A stretch of 64,000 nucleotides of DNA from Struthidea cinerea. Its lineage: Eukaryota; Chordata; Aves; Passeriformes; Corcoracidae. Shown in pieces: positions 10,966 to 23,260 of the stretch. The notes under the pieces are model-generated. The model saw only the letters and a program-made list of their open reading frames with translations, searched no databases and was not told where the DNA came from. Where the stretch lies: the NCBI GenBank assembly GCA_013397865.1, contig VZTI01000410.1:1673445-1737444 (forward strand). The letters run 5' to 3'. The position numbers and the translations under genes were made by a program. How positions within the stretch are numbered: the first letter of the stretch is position 1; every line of letters begins with the position of its first letter.

Positions 10966-12165
10966 AACCTGCTTATGGTTTGGGAGTTGCTGCCTTATCC
11001 CACCTAGGTTTTCCTTCCTGCAAGTTCAGCACAATATTTCTGTACTTTACATTAATCAAGAAAAAAGGACAACCATCCTGTTCGTCCCAAACTTTTGTGT
11101 CCTCAAGGACTTTAATGGCCAGAGCTCCTCTGCTCCACACTAAGTAATTCCAGCCCCACCAGCTTCCATGATCATGCACTGCATTTTCTGAACCTGCTGA
11201 GTTTCTGTTGCCTCTGGATTCTTTCCCATTTTCTGTTTTCCTTAAAAGGGAAAGCTGAGCGTGTCCCTGGAAAGACCAAAGTTGAATTTTCTCTCAGGCT
11301 ACAAATGTGGGATATGTTTTCCCTGCATCCTATCAGAGCATCACATTCCTGACAGATGCCGTGGTTATTGCAGACCCTGGATCCTCCCCAGCTTCTGCTG
11401 ACTCAAGCAGTAATCCCTGCTCTGCATTTGTGTGTGATTTTTTCTCTCCCACGTAGCACTGTTCCGTGCTTGTCTTCACCGAATTGCACCTTATTGATTT
11501 CAGACTGTGGCCAGTGACGTGCGGGCGAGTTTAAATTCTGAAATGCTCGCAAACCTCTTTGCTTGGTCACCTGCAGGATGTGGCTCAGATGAAAGGCTGG
11601 AGGCCTGGGCAGCCACATGGGCTTCTCCTGGGGGCTCCTCAGGCTGATCAAAGGCGGGTGACACTTATTCCTTGAGCATGGGCCTGTGGATTGTCGACAC
11701 TGCCCGCACAGCGGGTGCCTGCTGTGCTGTGGGAGTGCCAGGGATGCAAGGGCTGCTGCATCTCCTGCCATAGGAAGGACTTCGTGGGGACAGCCTGGGC
11801 AGGAAAAGGCAGAGGAAAGAACGGGCTCCAAGCGTATTGCCAGTGTAAATTATCTCAGCCTGTTACTGCTGCCTATAAAGAGGTCTGTGTAACTGCAAGT
11901 GCACCACTCCAGAGACAACTGCGGGGAGCTTTATCACTGCAAACCAAAGAGGATGCCCTGCTTAGTGTGAGAGGTTCCAGAGGACAGGTTACAGCAATGA
12001 ACAGGTTACAGGGCAATGAAAGCCAAAGGACACAGGAACAAGGCACTTTAAGCCCTTCCTTCTGGTGTGGCTCTGTGAAGAGCAGAATCTGGCATCATTA
12101 GCTGTGCCCAAATTCTGCTGAATGACCTGCAAGCAGTGCCTTCCCCTCTGTCTTCATGCCTGAAC
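10966..12165. other. Unique sequence, nothing recognised
   Basis: Mixed composition without a supported gene. Possible remnants of the old CR1-like element could extend to about 11170, but the similarity is too weak to assign. Confidence 0.5.
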
Positions 12166-12840
12166 ACACCTTATTTGTCAGTGGAAAAGTTTCCTCCTAA
12201 TGAATTTGCCGCAAAAAGGAGAAAAATGGCCATGGCCTCAACATGGAGAAAATGGCAAATCTGATGGTAGCAATTAAGCAGAAAATGAGACAGGGATCTG
12301 CAGGCGGCCCGGAGAGAAGGGGTTAAATTGCCATGGAAACAACCATGCATTATTTACATGGCCTAATGAATAAAACATTTAAGTAGTAGGCTAATAAATT
12401 TCAGAACACAAAGCAAAGTAAGCTATGATTTAAATATATGCCTCTGATGAATATAACTTGAGTTATAGAGCTGAAGCAGTGGGAGACCCAGCTCAGTTTT
12501 ACACCCTCATCTCACTAACATGAAGGTATATCTTCTTTTTAATAAATGATTTTTCCAACGAGCACACAAATTGGCATGAAATTCTCTCCTGTCAGGCATC
12601 CTGAAGCCTTTTCTAATAGCTTTTCTTGTGAATTTCTGTTGAGGTAGGAATGCTTTTGTTTTGGTTTTTTCCCCCTCCTGCACATTCTGCCAGATTTCCG
12701 AGCAGGATAACATTAGCAATCAATTTGTTAAACTGTTAGCAGAACATATGTCGGAAGGTTTCAAACAGATCCAGACGGAAAGATGTGTTGTTTATTGTGT
12801 ATCAGATATACGTGTGATCCATATGGCTCCAAGTGCAGGA
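12166..12840. promoter_or_regulatory. Candidate conserved non-coding blocks with RFX-like site
   Basis: Two AT-rich pieces (12166-12480 and 12520-12840) lack repeats and carry TAAT cores. A near-consensus RFX element, ATTGCCATGGAAAC, lies at 12327-12340. The second piece has open frames on both strands, but without good splice borders. Regulatory function is inferred from motif and texture. Confidence 0.38.
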
Positions 12841-13883
12841 TCCCTTTGTTTTCCACCCACTGCAGGTTTCCACCCGTGTTCTCCAGGTGGAGCAGGAGTC
12901 GGGGTGGGGAGAGCGGGTCAGTCAGGGAGGCCACGGCAATCGGGAAGAACACGGCATCTGACGGGAGCCTGTCCCAGGAGCACTGGTGCTTGCAGGGGCA
13001 CGGGGGTGGCTCAGGTGGGAAGGGTGTCCGGCAGCCTGGGAGGGCTCCTGTGTGCTGGTGGGACATTGTGCTGAGCGTCAGGAACGCAGCAGCATGGCCT
13101 GTTCAGAGCAGGCCTGGGTTTCTCTGACGTGGGCTGTGCCAGCTGCTGAACAGCGCATCCTCTCTGGGAGAGGAGTGGGTAACGTGCCACAGGCGAGGGA
13201 CAGCAGGTCCCCAGACCACTCTTGGGAGCATCCCTCTCACATTTCCCTCTGCTTAAATGGTTGTGAGAAGCCAGGCTGGTGCACGTGCCGGGGAACAATG
13301 CACAAACCCAACACTGACAGCTTTCCAGCCTCTGGAGCCATTCCCACCTCTGCTTTCTGCTGCAGAACCAGCCCTGATATGTGCAGCCACACAGGGTGGT
13401 GGCAGGGCTGGGCAGCTCCAGGCGGCCGCAGGGCAGAGGGCAGGAGCTGGGCAGTTCTGCATCAGCCAAGTGTTCCAATGAACTGCAGCAAACGAGGGAA
13501 CCCTGAGGCTCCCCTCCCAGTGGGGTGGTTGTGCTCAGGGTGCTGAGGCTTGGCCGCCTGCCTGGCAGCCAGGTGGGACACTTCTATTTCCTGCACCATT
13601 TTCCTTCCACGGGCAGGTTGAAATCTGCTGTTGCTATTTTTAGAAGGATGGTATCTATCAATCCATGGAGCAGATTGCTGGCCACAAAGATAGATGAAAC
13701 AACAGCTGGTGCTTCGGAGAGGGAGCAGGACAGTGGAAAAGCTGCTGTGTGCTGAGCCCACGTACTCAGCTGTCAGCGGCCAACTTGAATGGGGGAGCTC
13801 AGTGAGCCCAGAGGCCGCGGGGCGTTGGCTCTTCTGGGGACCCCCAGTCACACCAGCCTCCATGTGAGCAGGCTGGAGTGTCC
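12841..13883. other. GC-rich linker, nothing recognised
   Basis: GC-rich unique DNA with many overlapping chance frames and no domain-like peptide. Confidence 0.55.
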
Positions 13884-13942
13884 CCTTCCTTCCTTCCTTC
13901 CTTCCTTCCTTCCTTCCTTCCTTCCTTCCTTCCTTCCTTCCT
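13884..13942. repeat. Tetranucleotide microsatellite (CTTC)n
   Basis: About 14 pure units of CTTC/TTCC. Pure polypyrimidine on this strand gives a mirror-symmetric tract of the kind that can form triplex DNA. Confidence 0.95.
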
Positions 13943-14867
13943 CCCCACTTCTTTTCCCTCAAAAATAATATTTTAAGCTTAAATAACAAAATATTTACTG
14001 AAATTAAATTTTGAATGTCTTGGCAAAAATGTCATTTTTAGTCCTAAAAATTGAAGCCTGAAGGGAGAGGTCTAAAAGACCAAGCAGTGTTGCTGACAAA
14101 GCTTCAGGGACACAGGCTGGTCATTGGATCAGGATGTGCCCAAAAGGAAGTTCACCTTTAACAACTAGTCAGCTAGTAAATAAAAGAGAGTTTAGCCTTT
14201 GTCTTGATCATCAGGACCATGACAGTTTTGGTTCAGAGAGAATGATTTTCTGGAGAAATCCTGGAGTTAAAAAAAAAGAATGAAGGATCACATTGCTGAC
14301 TGGTAGACAGGAGATGTGGTGGGGATGAATTGTGTTGTCTAAACAATTTGTTATGAATTATCCAGTCAACTGTAATGAAAACATATGGACAAAAATCACA
14401 AGAAACTCCTCCAATGTTTGAAAATGTGAGTGATGCTGATATTGACTGGGGGCCTGTTACACAGCTCTGTGTATTGGGGTTGCAAAAGGGGACACTGAAA
14501 AGAACTGGGGAAGCCCCATCTCCAAAAGGAAAATGGAAGAATTTCAGCATTTCAGCAGAAGCAAAGCACTGCTCTCATTGTATGGGGAGGTTTAGAAATG
14601 TTTTGGTTTGTTCTGATTTTGAGAAAAAAATGGGAACCATCAGAATCTCCCCCAAAAGGAGGAATCTGAGCCGTGCCGACAGGCAGCCTCTCTTCAGTGG
14701 GCTTTGCCCTGACTGGTCAGGGATGGGTGGGGCCCTGCAGCCCCCCTGCTGCTGAGCCCCCTCCTCTCCCTGGTCCCTCCTCGGTGCTGAGACGCCTTTC
14801 TGCTGCCGTGGAGGAGTGGGGCCGGAGCAGCGATGCCAGCACTTCTGCCAGCCCGCTCCCCTCTCTC
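13943..14867. other. AT-rich then GC-rich unique DNA
   Basis: The first 700 bases are AT-rich without clear motifs. From 14660 the sequence turns GC-rich. A plus frame from 14375 to about 14755 lacks splice signals and recognisable motifs. Confidence 0.5.
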
Positions 14868-15270
14868 CCCATTAATACCACCACGAATTAAATGACAGCC
14901 ATGCAGATGCGGACGGGGGGGAACGCTGCTGCCTGCATAATGGCCATCACCGCCGCCTGCATCCCGTCACTCTCCTCCAGGTAATTAATCGCCCTGTAAA
15001 GTGCTGCGAGATACACTGTATGGAAAACGCTGTATAAAGGGGACTGATACAGTAGAGCTGCTGGTACTTAAACCGGTAAAAGCTGAGATAGGATGACTGA
15101 GGCAAATACATTTTTAGTGAAATTAGAAAGGTCTGTCAATGGAAACTTGGGCAATTCATTGCCCCTCGCTGCTGCCATGCTGGGTTTAAGGTACACACAT
15201 ACACAGGCCAGATCACAATCTCCATATGAAACAGTTATTTATAACTACTGACAGGAGGAATTATGTGAAA
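14868..15270. promoter_or_regulatory. Candidate conserved non-coding block with TAATTA core
   Basis: The block contains GTAATTAATCGCC at 14981-14993 (a homeodomain TAATTA at 14982-14987), a TGACAG core near 14894, a CpG-containing flank, and TGTATAAAG-type words. It sits between a GC-rich linker and neutral-looking DNA. Confidence 0.4.
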
Positions 15271-16329
15271 TAAACATAATTTATAGTTATTCCAGGAAAA
15301 GCCATCAAAATGAAAACTAATAAGGATTTCTTTCAGCTAAAAAGGTGTCAATTTGTTAGAAACCAATGGCCAATGTTAGTGCAGATGACAGAATTATTAA
15401 TATATTTCCAAACAATGTACATGTTTTTACACAGTCCACTTCTCTGGGCTGGGGATGCAGTGGGCAACCCAAGGGCTGGATTCATACAGCCACTTTTTTT
15501 TCTTTAAATTTGCAACTCTCATTTTTTACAGCACCCACTAAAAGCAACCCCAAAGTCATGACAGGCATGAACTGCTGGACAGGGGCTGCACCAGGAAGCC
15601 GAGAGCTGTCAGACCCTCCCCAGCAGCAGGAACATGGGAGCTCAGGGTGACTCATTCCCTTTTCTCCTCAGTGGGTCCCCAGAATGCTGCAGGCCTGCAG
15701 TGGCATCCTCTGCGTCGCTGCTCAGAACGTGCCTGCAAAGGCTTCCTGGAGCATTACACTCACTGCTTTTGCAGTTCGAGGGCTCCCACCTGTGTTTCGT
15801 ATTATTTTGTGTTGGCACAAAATTGGAGAGAGCAATTGCAGATTCAAAAGACAAATGAGCAAAGAGAGATTCCTGATCAGCACCCTATTTCTACCTGTAA
15901 CCCAGGAATGGCCAAGCTATGGAGAAGCAGAGGCACCGGTGGCAGAGGGAAGTTTCTCTTTCACAGCACGCGGGTTCCCGCTGGCAGTAACGGGCTGGCC
16001 ACGCTCCGGGGTTCTCCTGGACGCGCTCCCTCTGCGACTCTCGAAGCTGGAAGTTCAGCAGTGCTCTCGGGGTCGTGGTGCTCCCTGGGAGCAGCAGGGG
16101 AGATCCCCATGCCCTCAGCAGTTGGGCCACCCGGGCAGAGGGGCTCTGGCTCCTGGTGCTGGGACCGCTGCTGGTGCAACCCACACCAGGCTCCCTTTCT
16201 GCAGCCTGGCAATGCTGGCTGAGTGGGAAGCAGACAAGCCCAGCTGGGACAGCCAGGTCCAACAAGATGGACCCCAAGAGACTCATATTTTAGCCCTGAT
16301 TTGGGATCTGTTCTCACACTGTTCAGTCT
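15271..16329. other. Unique sequence upstream of the LINE remnant
   Basis: AT-rich to 15540, then GC-rich. Long plus frames (15647-16340) are GC-driven and show no L2 or other retrotransposon motifs, so the element at 16330 seems to be truncated at its 5' side. Confidence 0.5.
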
Positions 16330-16722
16330 TTGTCACTTGATGCTGCTCAAGGTATCCCCTCGGATCCTCACATGAGCAGCTTGCTTGGCTTATCTGATGC
16401 TGCTCTCAGTCGGTTCAAATCTTATTTATCAAATAGACAGCATTTTGTTTCGATGGGTGATTTTTCATCTTCCATTAGTGAAGTTGTTTCCAAGGTTCCC
16501 CAGGGCTCTATATTGGGCCCGTTGTTATTTTGTGTTTATATGCTGCCACTGGGTTATATTATTCATCAGCATGGAGTAGCTTTCCATTTCTATGCAGATG
16601 ATTCTCAAATTTATTTGTCTGCTAACCCTCGTGCTGTCTCAGCTGTCTCTGCACTATCAGCCTGTCTCTCTGACATCACAAGATAGATGTGGCAAAACTT
16701 TTTGCTGTTAAATTCAGACAGA
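16330..16722 (+). mobile_element. Reverse-transcriptase remnant of an L2-like non-LTR retrotransposon
   Basis: The frame from 16330 is open for 118 codons and matches the central RT domain of L2/CR1-group LINEs. It has a 'RFKSYLSNR' block (residues 28-36), the conserved VPQGSILGP motif (residues 56-64, nt 16495-16521) and the catalytic YADD box (residues 88-91, nt 16591-16602), followed by 'QIYLS'. A TAG at 16684-16686 stands where the family usually has tryptophan, and the same frame continues into a short 'NFLLLNSD' block before similarity ends. The part before residue 20 is shortened relative to the family. Endonuclease and C-terminal parts are not seen, so this is a dead fragment. The lack of other stops or frameshifts over the RT core is unusual for the very old L2 copies expected in birds. 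Confidence 0.85.
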
Positions 16723-17440
16723 AGAGGTGAGGCCTGCCTCGACGCCAGCATTTTATTTCCTGGGATGACATTTCCAATACGATCACTTCCAGGATCTCAT
16801 CACCGTGTTGCCCCTCGTGCGCTCCTGCTTTACCTCGCTGCTCCCTCCGTGATTTGTTACCCTGGCTCAGCACTCACCTCTGTCTGCAGCGGGATTTGTG
16901 GCTGCTCTTGGCATTGCTGTTCTGATGCAGATCAAGGCAGGGGGCTGGGGACCAACCTCCCCAGCTCTCACTTGCTGGCACCCCCACAAAGACCTTTGTT
17001 TGTTGGTGAGTGCTGGCAGAAGGGACATGCCATCTCACAGAGCCATGTGGGCACTCAGCTCACTGATGTCAGCAAAGTGGAGTGGTTTATAAATGTTTCT
17101 CAGAATGTTTCTAAGTTTTTTGTTTACAATTCAGTGGGATTTTAAAAAAACATACCTGCAGATACAAGCCCCACATAGCACCACGCATGTTCTTCCTGCT
17201 TGGAGCGTTTCTCTGGTAAAAGACAACGGACACTCCTGAACTGCTGCTGAGGAGCGGGGCCAGACCCTCCGTGGGGACCCAGCGTCTCCTCTGGGGCCCT
17301 GTCTGGGTTTGTTCCTCTCCGTGGCAGCGTGGTGGTACTGCATGGCACAGCTCTGCCAGCATCCAGGGCCCCTGAGCTGATCCTTCTCCGAGTGATCCTC
17401 CCAAGCAGCCCAGGCTGCCCTCCCCAGTGTGCTGCCAGCA
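16723..17440. other. GC-rich linker downstream of the LINE remnant
   Basis: No further RT or endonuclease similarity is visible. Chance frames only. Confidence 0.5.
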
Positions 17441-17995
17441 ACTTTAAAATCCTACAAAAATAGTCAATTTGTTCCTATAACGATGAACCAACTAGTACTC
17501 ACAGAGACATCAAATAAATCTACTTCATACATTATTTGTTAACTTCATCAAATAAAGTACAATTTTATGGCTTAAATGTCAATCTCCACAGCTCATTGAG
17601 TTCTTTAAAACAGGAGAGACTTGTCTGTTTACAGAAGCAAAAATTAGGCAGGCAGCTTTCAGCTGGTGCAGGGATCCCGTTGGCTCATGTACAAGGAAGA
17701 ATCATAAAATACATTTGATGTGGAGAGCGTGCAATTTGACAAAGACAATTTGATTTGTCCATGGCTTTTAAAATATTCATCCCACTTTGACGGACTATAG
17801 TTTTATAAATATGGATTACCATTAACTGGCACAGGCAGTCACTGCCTACAGAGTGTTCCGTGAAGCTTGTTGGGAATGAAGGCCTCCAATAAAAAAAATC
17901 ATTATCTCTGCCTAAAAACGCTAATCAGTAACATTTGGTTCATTTGCAGCTCAGAGGTCAGTAATTCACTTTAACTGCTTCTGTGTTTGCAATGT
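17441..17995. promoter_or_regulatory. Candidate conserved non-coding block
   Basis: AT-rich and repeat-free, with SOX/TCF-type ACAAAG at 17739-17744 inside 'TTTGACAAAGACAATTTG'. TAATCA and TAATTC homeodomain cores occur at 17921-17960. No coding frame spans it. Confidence 0.42.
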
Positions 17996-18540
17996 TTGGG
18001 AGGAAAAAGAGTTCCCAATTTTACTGCTCAGATGCAGAAGTGGCTGCTGGAGCTGGGGCAGTGCTGCCAGAGGGGAGTGGCCAAGGCGGGTCAAGAGTAC
18101 ATGCTGCAAAATTTAACTGCTGCCTCTGCCAGACAACTAAACTGTTTTTTTTTTCCTTAAGACAAGGAAAAAATAAGAAGTTCATAATAAAAGAAATAAA
18201 AAATAAAGTTGAAATCCAGGGAAAACAATTATAAGATTTGATGAGGCTTTTGTTGGCTTCAGATCCAAACTGAAGTCTGAGAGTCCAGGTAAGGAGCACA
18301 TTATGCACGACTTCAGACCAACAACAAGCTTGTTCTTGGAGCAAAGTACTTTGTCTGTAGTATGTCCGCATAGCCAAGTGCCCACAGCAGAGGTGGTGAG
18401 TCTGCTGTGCAGCCTGGGGACCTGAGCCAGCAAAAAGCTTTGAGTTTCTAACAGTAATTCAACTTGTGAAGTAGATTCAGCTTCCAGCCCAAAAGTTTAT
18501 TCAAGTTAAGAAAACACATCCTCAGATTAAAAAGAGTATT
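17996..18540. other. Unique sequence; isolated donor-like site at 18288
   Basis: A plus-strand CCAG|GTAAGG occurs at 18285-18294 with a CAG acceptor-like site only about 26 bases upstream. This is too little to call an exon. A T-run lies at 18146-18154. Confidence 0.45.
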
Positions 18541-19160
18541 GCACCACTGTCAATTTTCAGACGTTGCCATCAGGAAAAAAAAATTACATTTCAGGCTGAC
18601 GAGCGACTAATCAAGGCAAGTGAAACGGTGCTGCAATAAATTACTCCGCAGCGAAATAAACCACACAAACAGACCGATGATAATAAATGTAAATTATTTC
18701 TCTGAAGAAATTTTCTTGGTATATGAGTAATACGAACCATCAGGAAGGAGTCTTCCTTAACATTAATTACAGAAAATGACAAGTGAGCTGATGACTGCGA
18801 AGGCTCATTATCTGAGAACATATTCACAACTTTGCAATTTGTGCGAGATGTACTCGGGCTAAATTAATCTCCCTTCTTTGCATGAGCCTCTTCTAATTTT
18901 CATGTTATTAACAGGTTTGCAGTATCACTCAGTGCTTGTCACTCTAATCAGGTTTCGGCATGTTCGCAAAAGCGAAGTGTCATTTATAAGGATAAGCCCT
19001 CATAATGGCGCTCTCTTTCATGTGGAGAATTCTACAAGGTTGCTTTTAATAAGGTCCTTTAATCATCTCCCTTTGCTCAACTTTTGGCCCCTCTGTTTTT
19101 TCATGAAGAGTCATTAAAAGACTTTGAAGTTCATCAAGGATGAAAAATTCATGACATTGT
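18541..19160. promoter_or_regulatory. Candidate conserved non-coding block (one of the strongest in the window)
   Basis: About 620 bases of AT-rich, repeat-free sequence contain evenly scattered CpGs and dense homeodomain cores. TAATTA lies at 18764-18769, ATTAAT at 18863-18868, and TAATCA-type words occur near 18606 and 18945. There are also TTTATAAGG and GCTCATTATC-type words. Frames are broken on both strands. The flanks turn abruptly GC-rich at about 19160. The texture is that of a developmental enhancer. Confidence 0.48.
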
Positions 19161-19720
19161 GGCAGGAAAAGGGCCAAGGGACGGAGGGACATGCTGGGCA
19201 GGGGATGGGTACAGTTGGGGATGGGGATGGGCGTTCCCAGGCTCTGCCGGGTGTCCCTCCAGTGGAGCCGGTGCTGAGCCTGCCCAGTCACCCTCAGGTG
19301 CTGTCCTCTTCCAAAACTGCTGAGTTCAGAGCTGGAAGGGGCTGAGGGATGGCCTTCGCCGGCAGTCGCAGCTGCTCCTCCCTGCACTTGCCAGCAGCTC
19401 AGGCAGCAGCATCCTCCCTCCGTTCCTCGGCCAAGCCACGGCACAGGATCACTGCCAGGGGTGCCACCGAGGTGGCTGGTGGCTGTTGGGGTCCCTCCCC
19501 TCCCGCCTGCCTCAGCCCTTGGCATCAGCTCAGCACTCGGGGTGTCGTGGCTGTGACGCTTCGGCTGCCCCGTGGTGACACCCCGGGGTGCCCCAGTGGC
19601 ACGGGGACAGCCAGGAGGGCCGGTCCCGGAGCAGATCGGTTTCCCTGCCAGCAGCACCACTGGCAGCAGCCGAGGAGACACGTGGAGCTTTAGAGAGGAG
19701 CGTTAATCAGAGGCGACATT
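19161..19720. other. GC-rich linker with a G-rich run
   Basis: The run at 19198-19230 contains five G-tracts (GGGG/GGG separated by AT or short spacers), a G-quadruplex-type motif on the plus strand. The rest is unique GC-rich DNA. Confidence 0.55.
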
Positions 19721-20430
19721 TCTCGAGGTCTGCGGCATGGCTGGGCTGTTTGAGGTTAACCTTATTCTTCTTCTGTGATTTGATAACACTGGACTGGTGT
19801 TTATGCTGGAGCTTTTGAACACAATGGAAGGAGGGGGAGAACTTTATTAAATTTTTGAAATTCATTTAAGCAGGGCCAGCATAATGAATTGCCAGATCTT
19901 GTGTGCACATTGTCCCCGGAAGCAACAATAATTTAGGTGGACATAAACCAATATGTAGATTAAAAATGTTTAAGCCAAGTGTCGTAAAATATATAAAAAC
20001 ATAAGGCAGAATTAACATATCAAAGTTTAGCATTATAAGTAATGACGGGTCAGATATAAGGTTATGTCTGCAAAATTGCATTTCAATATAATAAATCCAT
20101 TCAAACTCTGTCCAGAGACACAAATTGAATCTATAGACAAAGCAACTGCAATCCATTGAATGCTATGAAGTATTCAAGTGAAAACAATGCATTTAGGAAA
20201 GGAAATTGAGTGTATTTTAAATATACAGGTGCTTGGAACTTCCATATCGCTTTATGCTCCTGCAGATTTGTATACACTGCATACACAGCCTACTTTTGAC
20301 AAAGTCCTCAAAATGATGAATTTCTGATGGAAGACTTGATATTGCAGCAGATCTGTTATGCACCGCTTATCCTGTAACACAAACCATTAATAACAATCAC
20401 GCTCCCGCCGCACTGAGCTCTCCTGTTAAG
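19721..20430. promoter_or_regulatory. Candidate conserved non-coding block
   Basis: About 700 bases of AT-rich, repeat-free DNA carry many TAAT cores, a GCATAATGAATTGCC region at 19878-19892, and ACAAACCATTAATAACAATCACG near 20381-20403 (ATTAAT next to a SOX-type ACAAT). Isolated CpGs occur at 19914, 19982 and 20046. No persistent coding frame. Confidence 0.45.
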
Positions 20431-21240
20431 GTTTCAAAGCTTCTGCAACTCTGCATGCCCCGGAAGGACGTGGCTGCGGCCGGGCGAGGGCTGGCCCAGC
20501 CCAGGACAGCCCCGCTCGCTCCCTGGCAGCTGCTTGGCTCTGCGGGCAGCCAGGGGCTCCCAGCCCTGCACCCCGGGGACTCCATGCCCCACCTCTGCCC
20601 CAGTCCTGCTGAGTGGCATTTTACCCCCACACCTTCTGCAGCCAAACTCTCCCGTGTGCCGGACGCTCGGTGCCCCCATCCTCCCACCCGCGGTGCCAGG
20701 GCTGGGGCGAGGGTGCTGATGAGAGCGGCAATCCCCGGTGCTTTATCAATATTTGATAGGGCACAGCCCTTCTGGGGCAGCACCGACCTGTGCTGGCACC
20801 AATGCCGTGCTGCGAGAGGCGAGCGTGGGCAGCAGGACAGAGTGGGAAGGTTCCTGCCCCGGCTCCTGCTCGCTCTGTGCCCGTGGGCAGGGGCAGGGCT
20901 GCCCACAACCTCCACACCAGCCCTGCCCGGACACCCGCCCACGACTGGGGCGAGCACAGGCCACGCGTTTGCCTGAATCCTGGTCCCTGTGGAAGCGAGG
21001 GAGAGGCTGCTGGTCTCCCTTCACGCTTGCTGGGGTGCTGCCAGAGCCAGGAGGGGACCTGTGGGTCGTGTTCCAGGATGCCCGTGCTTGCAGGGGGCAG
21101 GCAGGGAGGCTCCACACGGCTCAGGGGGCTGGAGCAGCAGTGACTGGTACCCCCGGCCCGGGCGTGGGCAGGCGCTGGCAGCAGGCCTCGGGAGCAGAGA
21201 TAAAAGGTGCTTTTGGGAGCTGGCGTGATGGGGAACACAG
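20431..21240. other. GC-rich linker
   Basis: GC-rich with moderate CpG (densest at 20455-20540 and 20640-20830). Long frames on both strands are composition artefacts and carry no domain motifs. Confidence 0.55.
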
Positions 21241-22110
21241 GCTTTAATAGACATGTTCATCTTTCAGCAGTGTGTTTTGCATGTAATAATGTCAGCACAC
21301 TTCTCACTCTGGCAGAAATTCCACAGATAATTGGAAAGAAGTAAAAATGAAAACATTAGAATTTGCCATGTCATATGTTAACTTTTTATTATTGTATGAT
21401 GCCAATGGTCCACTGACAGATGCTGTGTTATTAACATTTGATTAAAAATCACTTCAGGTCTAAAGCAGCCTGTTCAGAAGAGAACATCTTGACAAGCCTG
21501 GTGGTTTGTGATTGACAATTAATAACATTCTGTGTGTCACAACACAGATAGTGTGACTTATTGGTGCTGGTGTAATGCAACACTTTTCATCTGAGCTCTT
21601 CAAATTGGTACATAGAAATAGGAGAGAAAGAGCCTAATTCAGCTGACTTTGATTACAAACACACCAGCCAGTGCAGAGCTCTCCATCCCAGAGCAAACCA
21701 ACAGTGCTTGACAAGACAGACCCTCATCCCAGACCTCCACTGCATGGGAGAGGACTTCACATCCCATTTCACCACCAAACTTCTGTGCAGGAGCTCAGTA
21801 TTCAGTATCCAGCTACATGGTTACAACAGTTACTTGCAGCAGAAAACTACAAATCTGCTTATTTCACCAAAAATTAGAAGGAAAATGTTCATTTACTTAG
21901 ATATTAAAATAATGTGTAACTGGAAAGATGAATGGTCAGTCCTTCAAAGTTTGGTCAGGAACTCTTAATTACACATTACTGCCAGTGAGGTCTGATGTCC
22001 ATGTGTTAATAGGGAAATTCATTAAAAACATGCAAATTATGTTCTTTGGATGAGAGTTGGAGTGTACCATTTCAATTGTCTTTGCTCTAGCAAAGGGGAA
22101 ATTCCAACAA
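21241..22110. promoter_or_regulatory. Candidate conserved non-coding block
   Basis: AT-rich, repeat-free block. Homeodomain cores are dense at 21330-21540 (for example 'TTGACAATTAATAAC' near 21511). The section after 21660 is less enhancer-like. No coding frame is supported. Confidence 0.4.
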
Positions 22111-23260
22111 ACTTTGCTCATGCTCTTCCTGCTTTGAAATAAAGGCTTCAGCAGCCCTGGGCACATGTCTACCCAGAAAAAATGCTAAAAATGCTGCTGT
22201 GGATTCACATGCTGCACCATGGCCACCAGAAATCTGGGCAGCCCTACATGTGAGCAGGCTGAACCTCGGCAAATCCAGCCAACCCCAGCCAAATGGGTCC
22301 TTGCCATCTTCAATTTAGGATTTATTGGAAACCCTTTTCCTGGCTCTCCTGGTCCCGAAGTGCCACGGTGTCTGCCCGCTCCTGCCCCGTCCCACACATG
22401 GCTGCTGCCCACATCGTGTGCCCTCTGCCACCACTCGCCCCGCACGAGGACCCCGCTGCCAGCGCCGCCTCTCCGGGCCAGGGCTGCCGCACCCGTGTGC
22501 AAACAGCTCCGTGCTGCAGCAATGCAAACACTTCCCAGCCCTAATGCAGTAAGCAGGGGAAATAATTACAGATTTCCAAGGTTCAACAGGGAATACTTCT
22601 GAGAAATGCGTCCTCCACTGGGAGTTTCATAACCATTTAATCTAATTTTTCTTGATGTTTTGATCTTCCTTTTAAACAAGGCATTTGTCATTAGCTTTCA
22701 AGGAGACAAGTTGCTAATACATTACACTCTTAAAAGGCCCACAGTTAGTGTCAATGTCTTCTGATGGCTGTTCACTAACAGTACATGAAAGAATTGCCAG
22801 AGTCAGTTCCTTTCCACTTGGCTTCAACAGTGATGGCAGGACGGTCCTGTGCCAGCAGCGCTGGCAAGGACGGGGCTGGGGGGCACAGGGTCTGAACTCA
22901 GCCTTCTCCCCTCCACCTTCCTGCTCAGGGCACTTATTGTGGTGGTTTTGGTGTTTTTGCCACCTTTTTCATGCTCAGATGATTCTGAGTTTCTCGTGGT
23001 ATTTCTAGGTGGGCATAAAGCAAAGATACGCTGGCAAAAGGAAACACATGAACCTCACCACGGCCATTCCTGCCCCCAGCATGTTCTCTTGCTGCCGGTA
23101 CAGGAGAACTTGGAAAACCCATGGCACATGCTGTGCCCTCCCACCGGAGAGCTGGAGAAAACCTGGACTGCCTGGACCCGCCTGAAGTCTCTGCTCCTTC
23201 TGCTCTTCCAAGAGTGTGAACAAAGCAGGTGGAAAATATATTTTTTTAACTTCTTGGATG
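22111..23260. other. Unique sequence, GC-rich with AT-rich island at 22600-22750
   Basis: No gene or repeat is recognised. Confidence 0.5.

Noticed and set aside
13462..13989. 175-codon minus frame with GRKE repeats
   Set aside because: The repetitive peptide is simply the CTTC microsatellite translated.
15647..16340. 218-codon and 191-codon plus frames just before the L2-like element
   Set aside because: No retrotransposon motifs. The frames differ from the RT frame in composition and are GC-driven.
20397..21260. Frames of 117-205 codons on both strands
   Set aside because: Composition-driven frames in GC-rich DNA. All six frames are similarly open.
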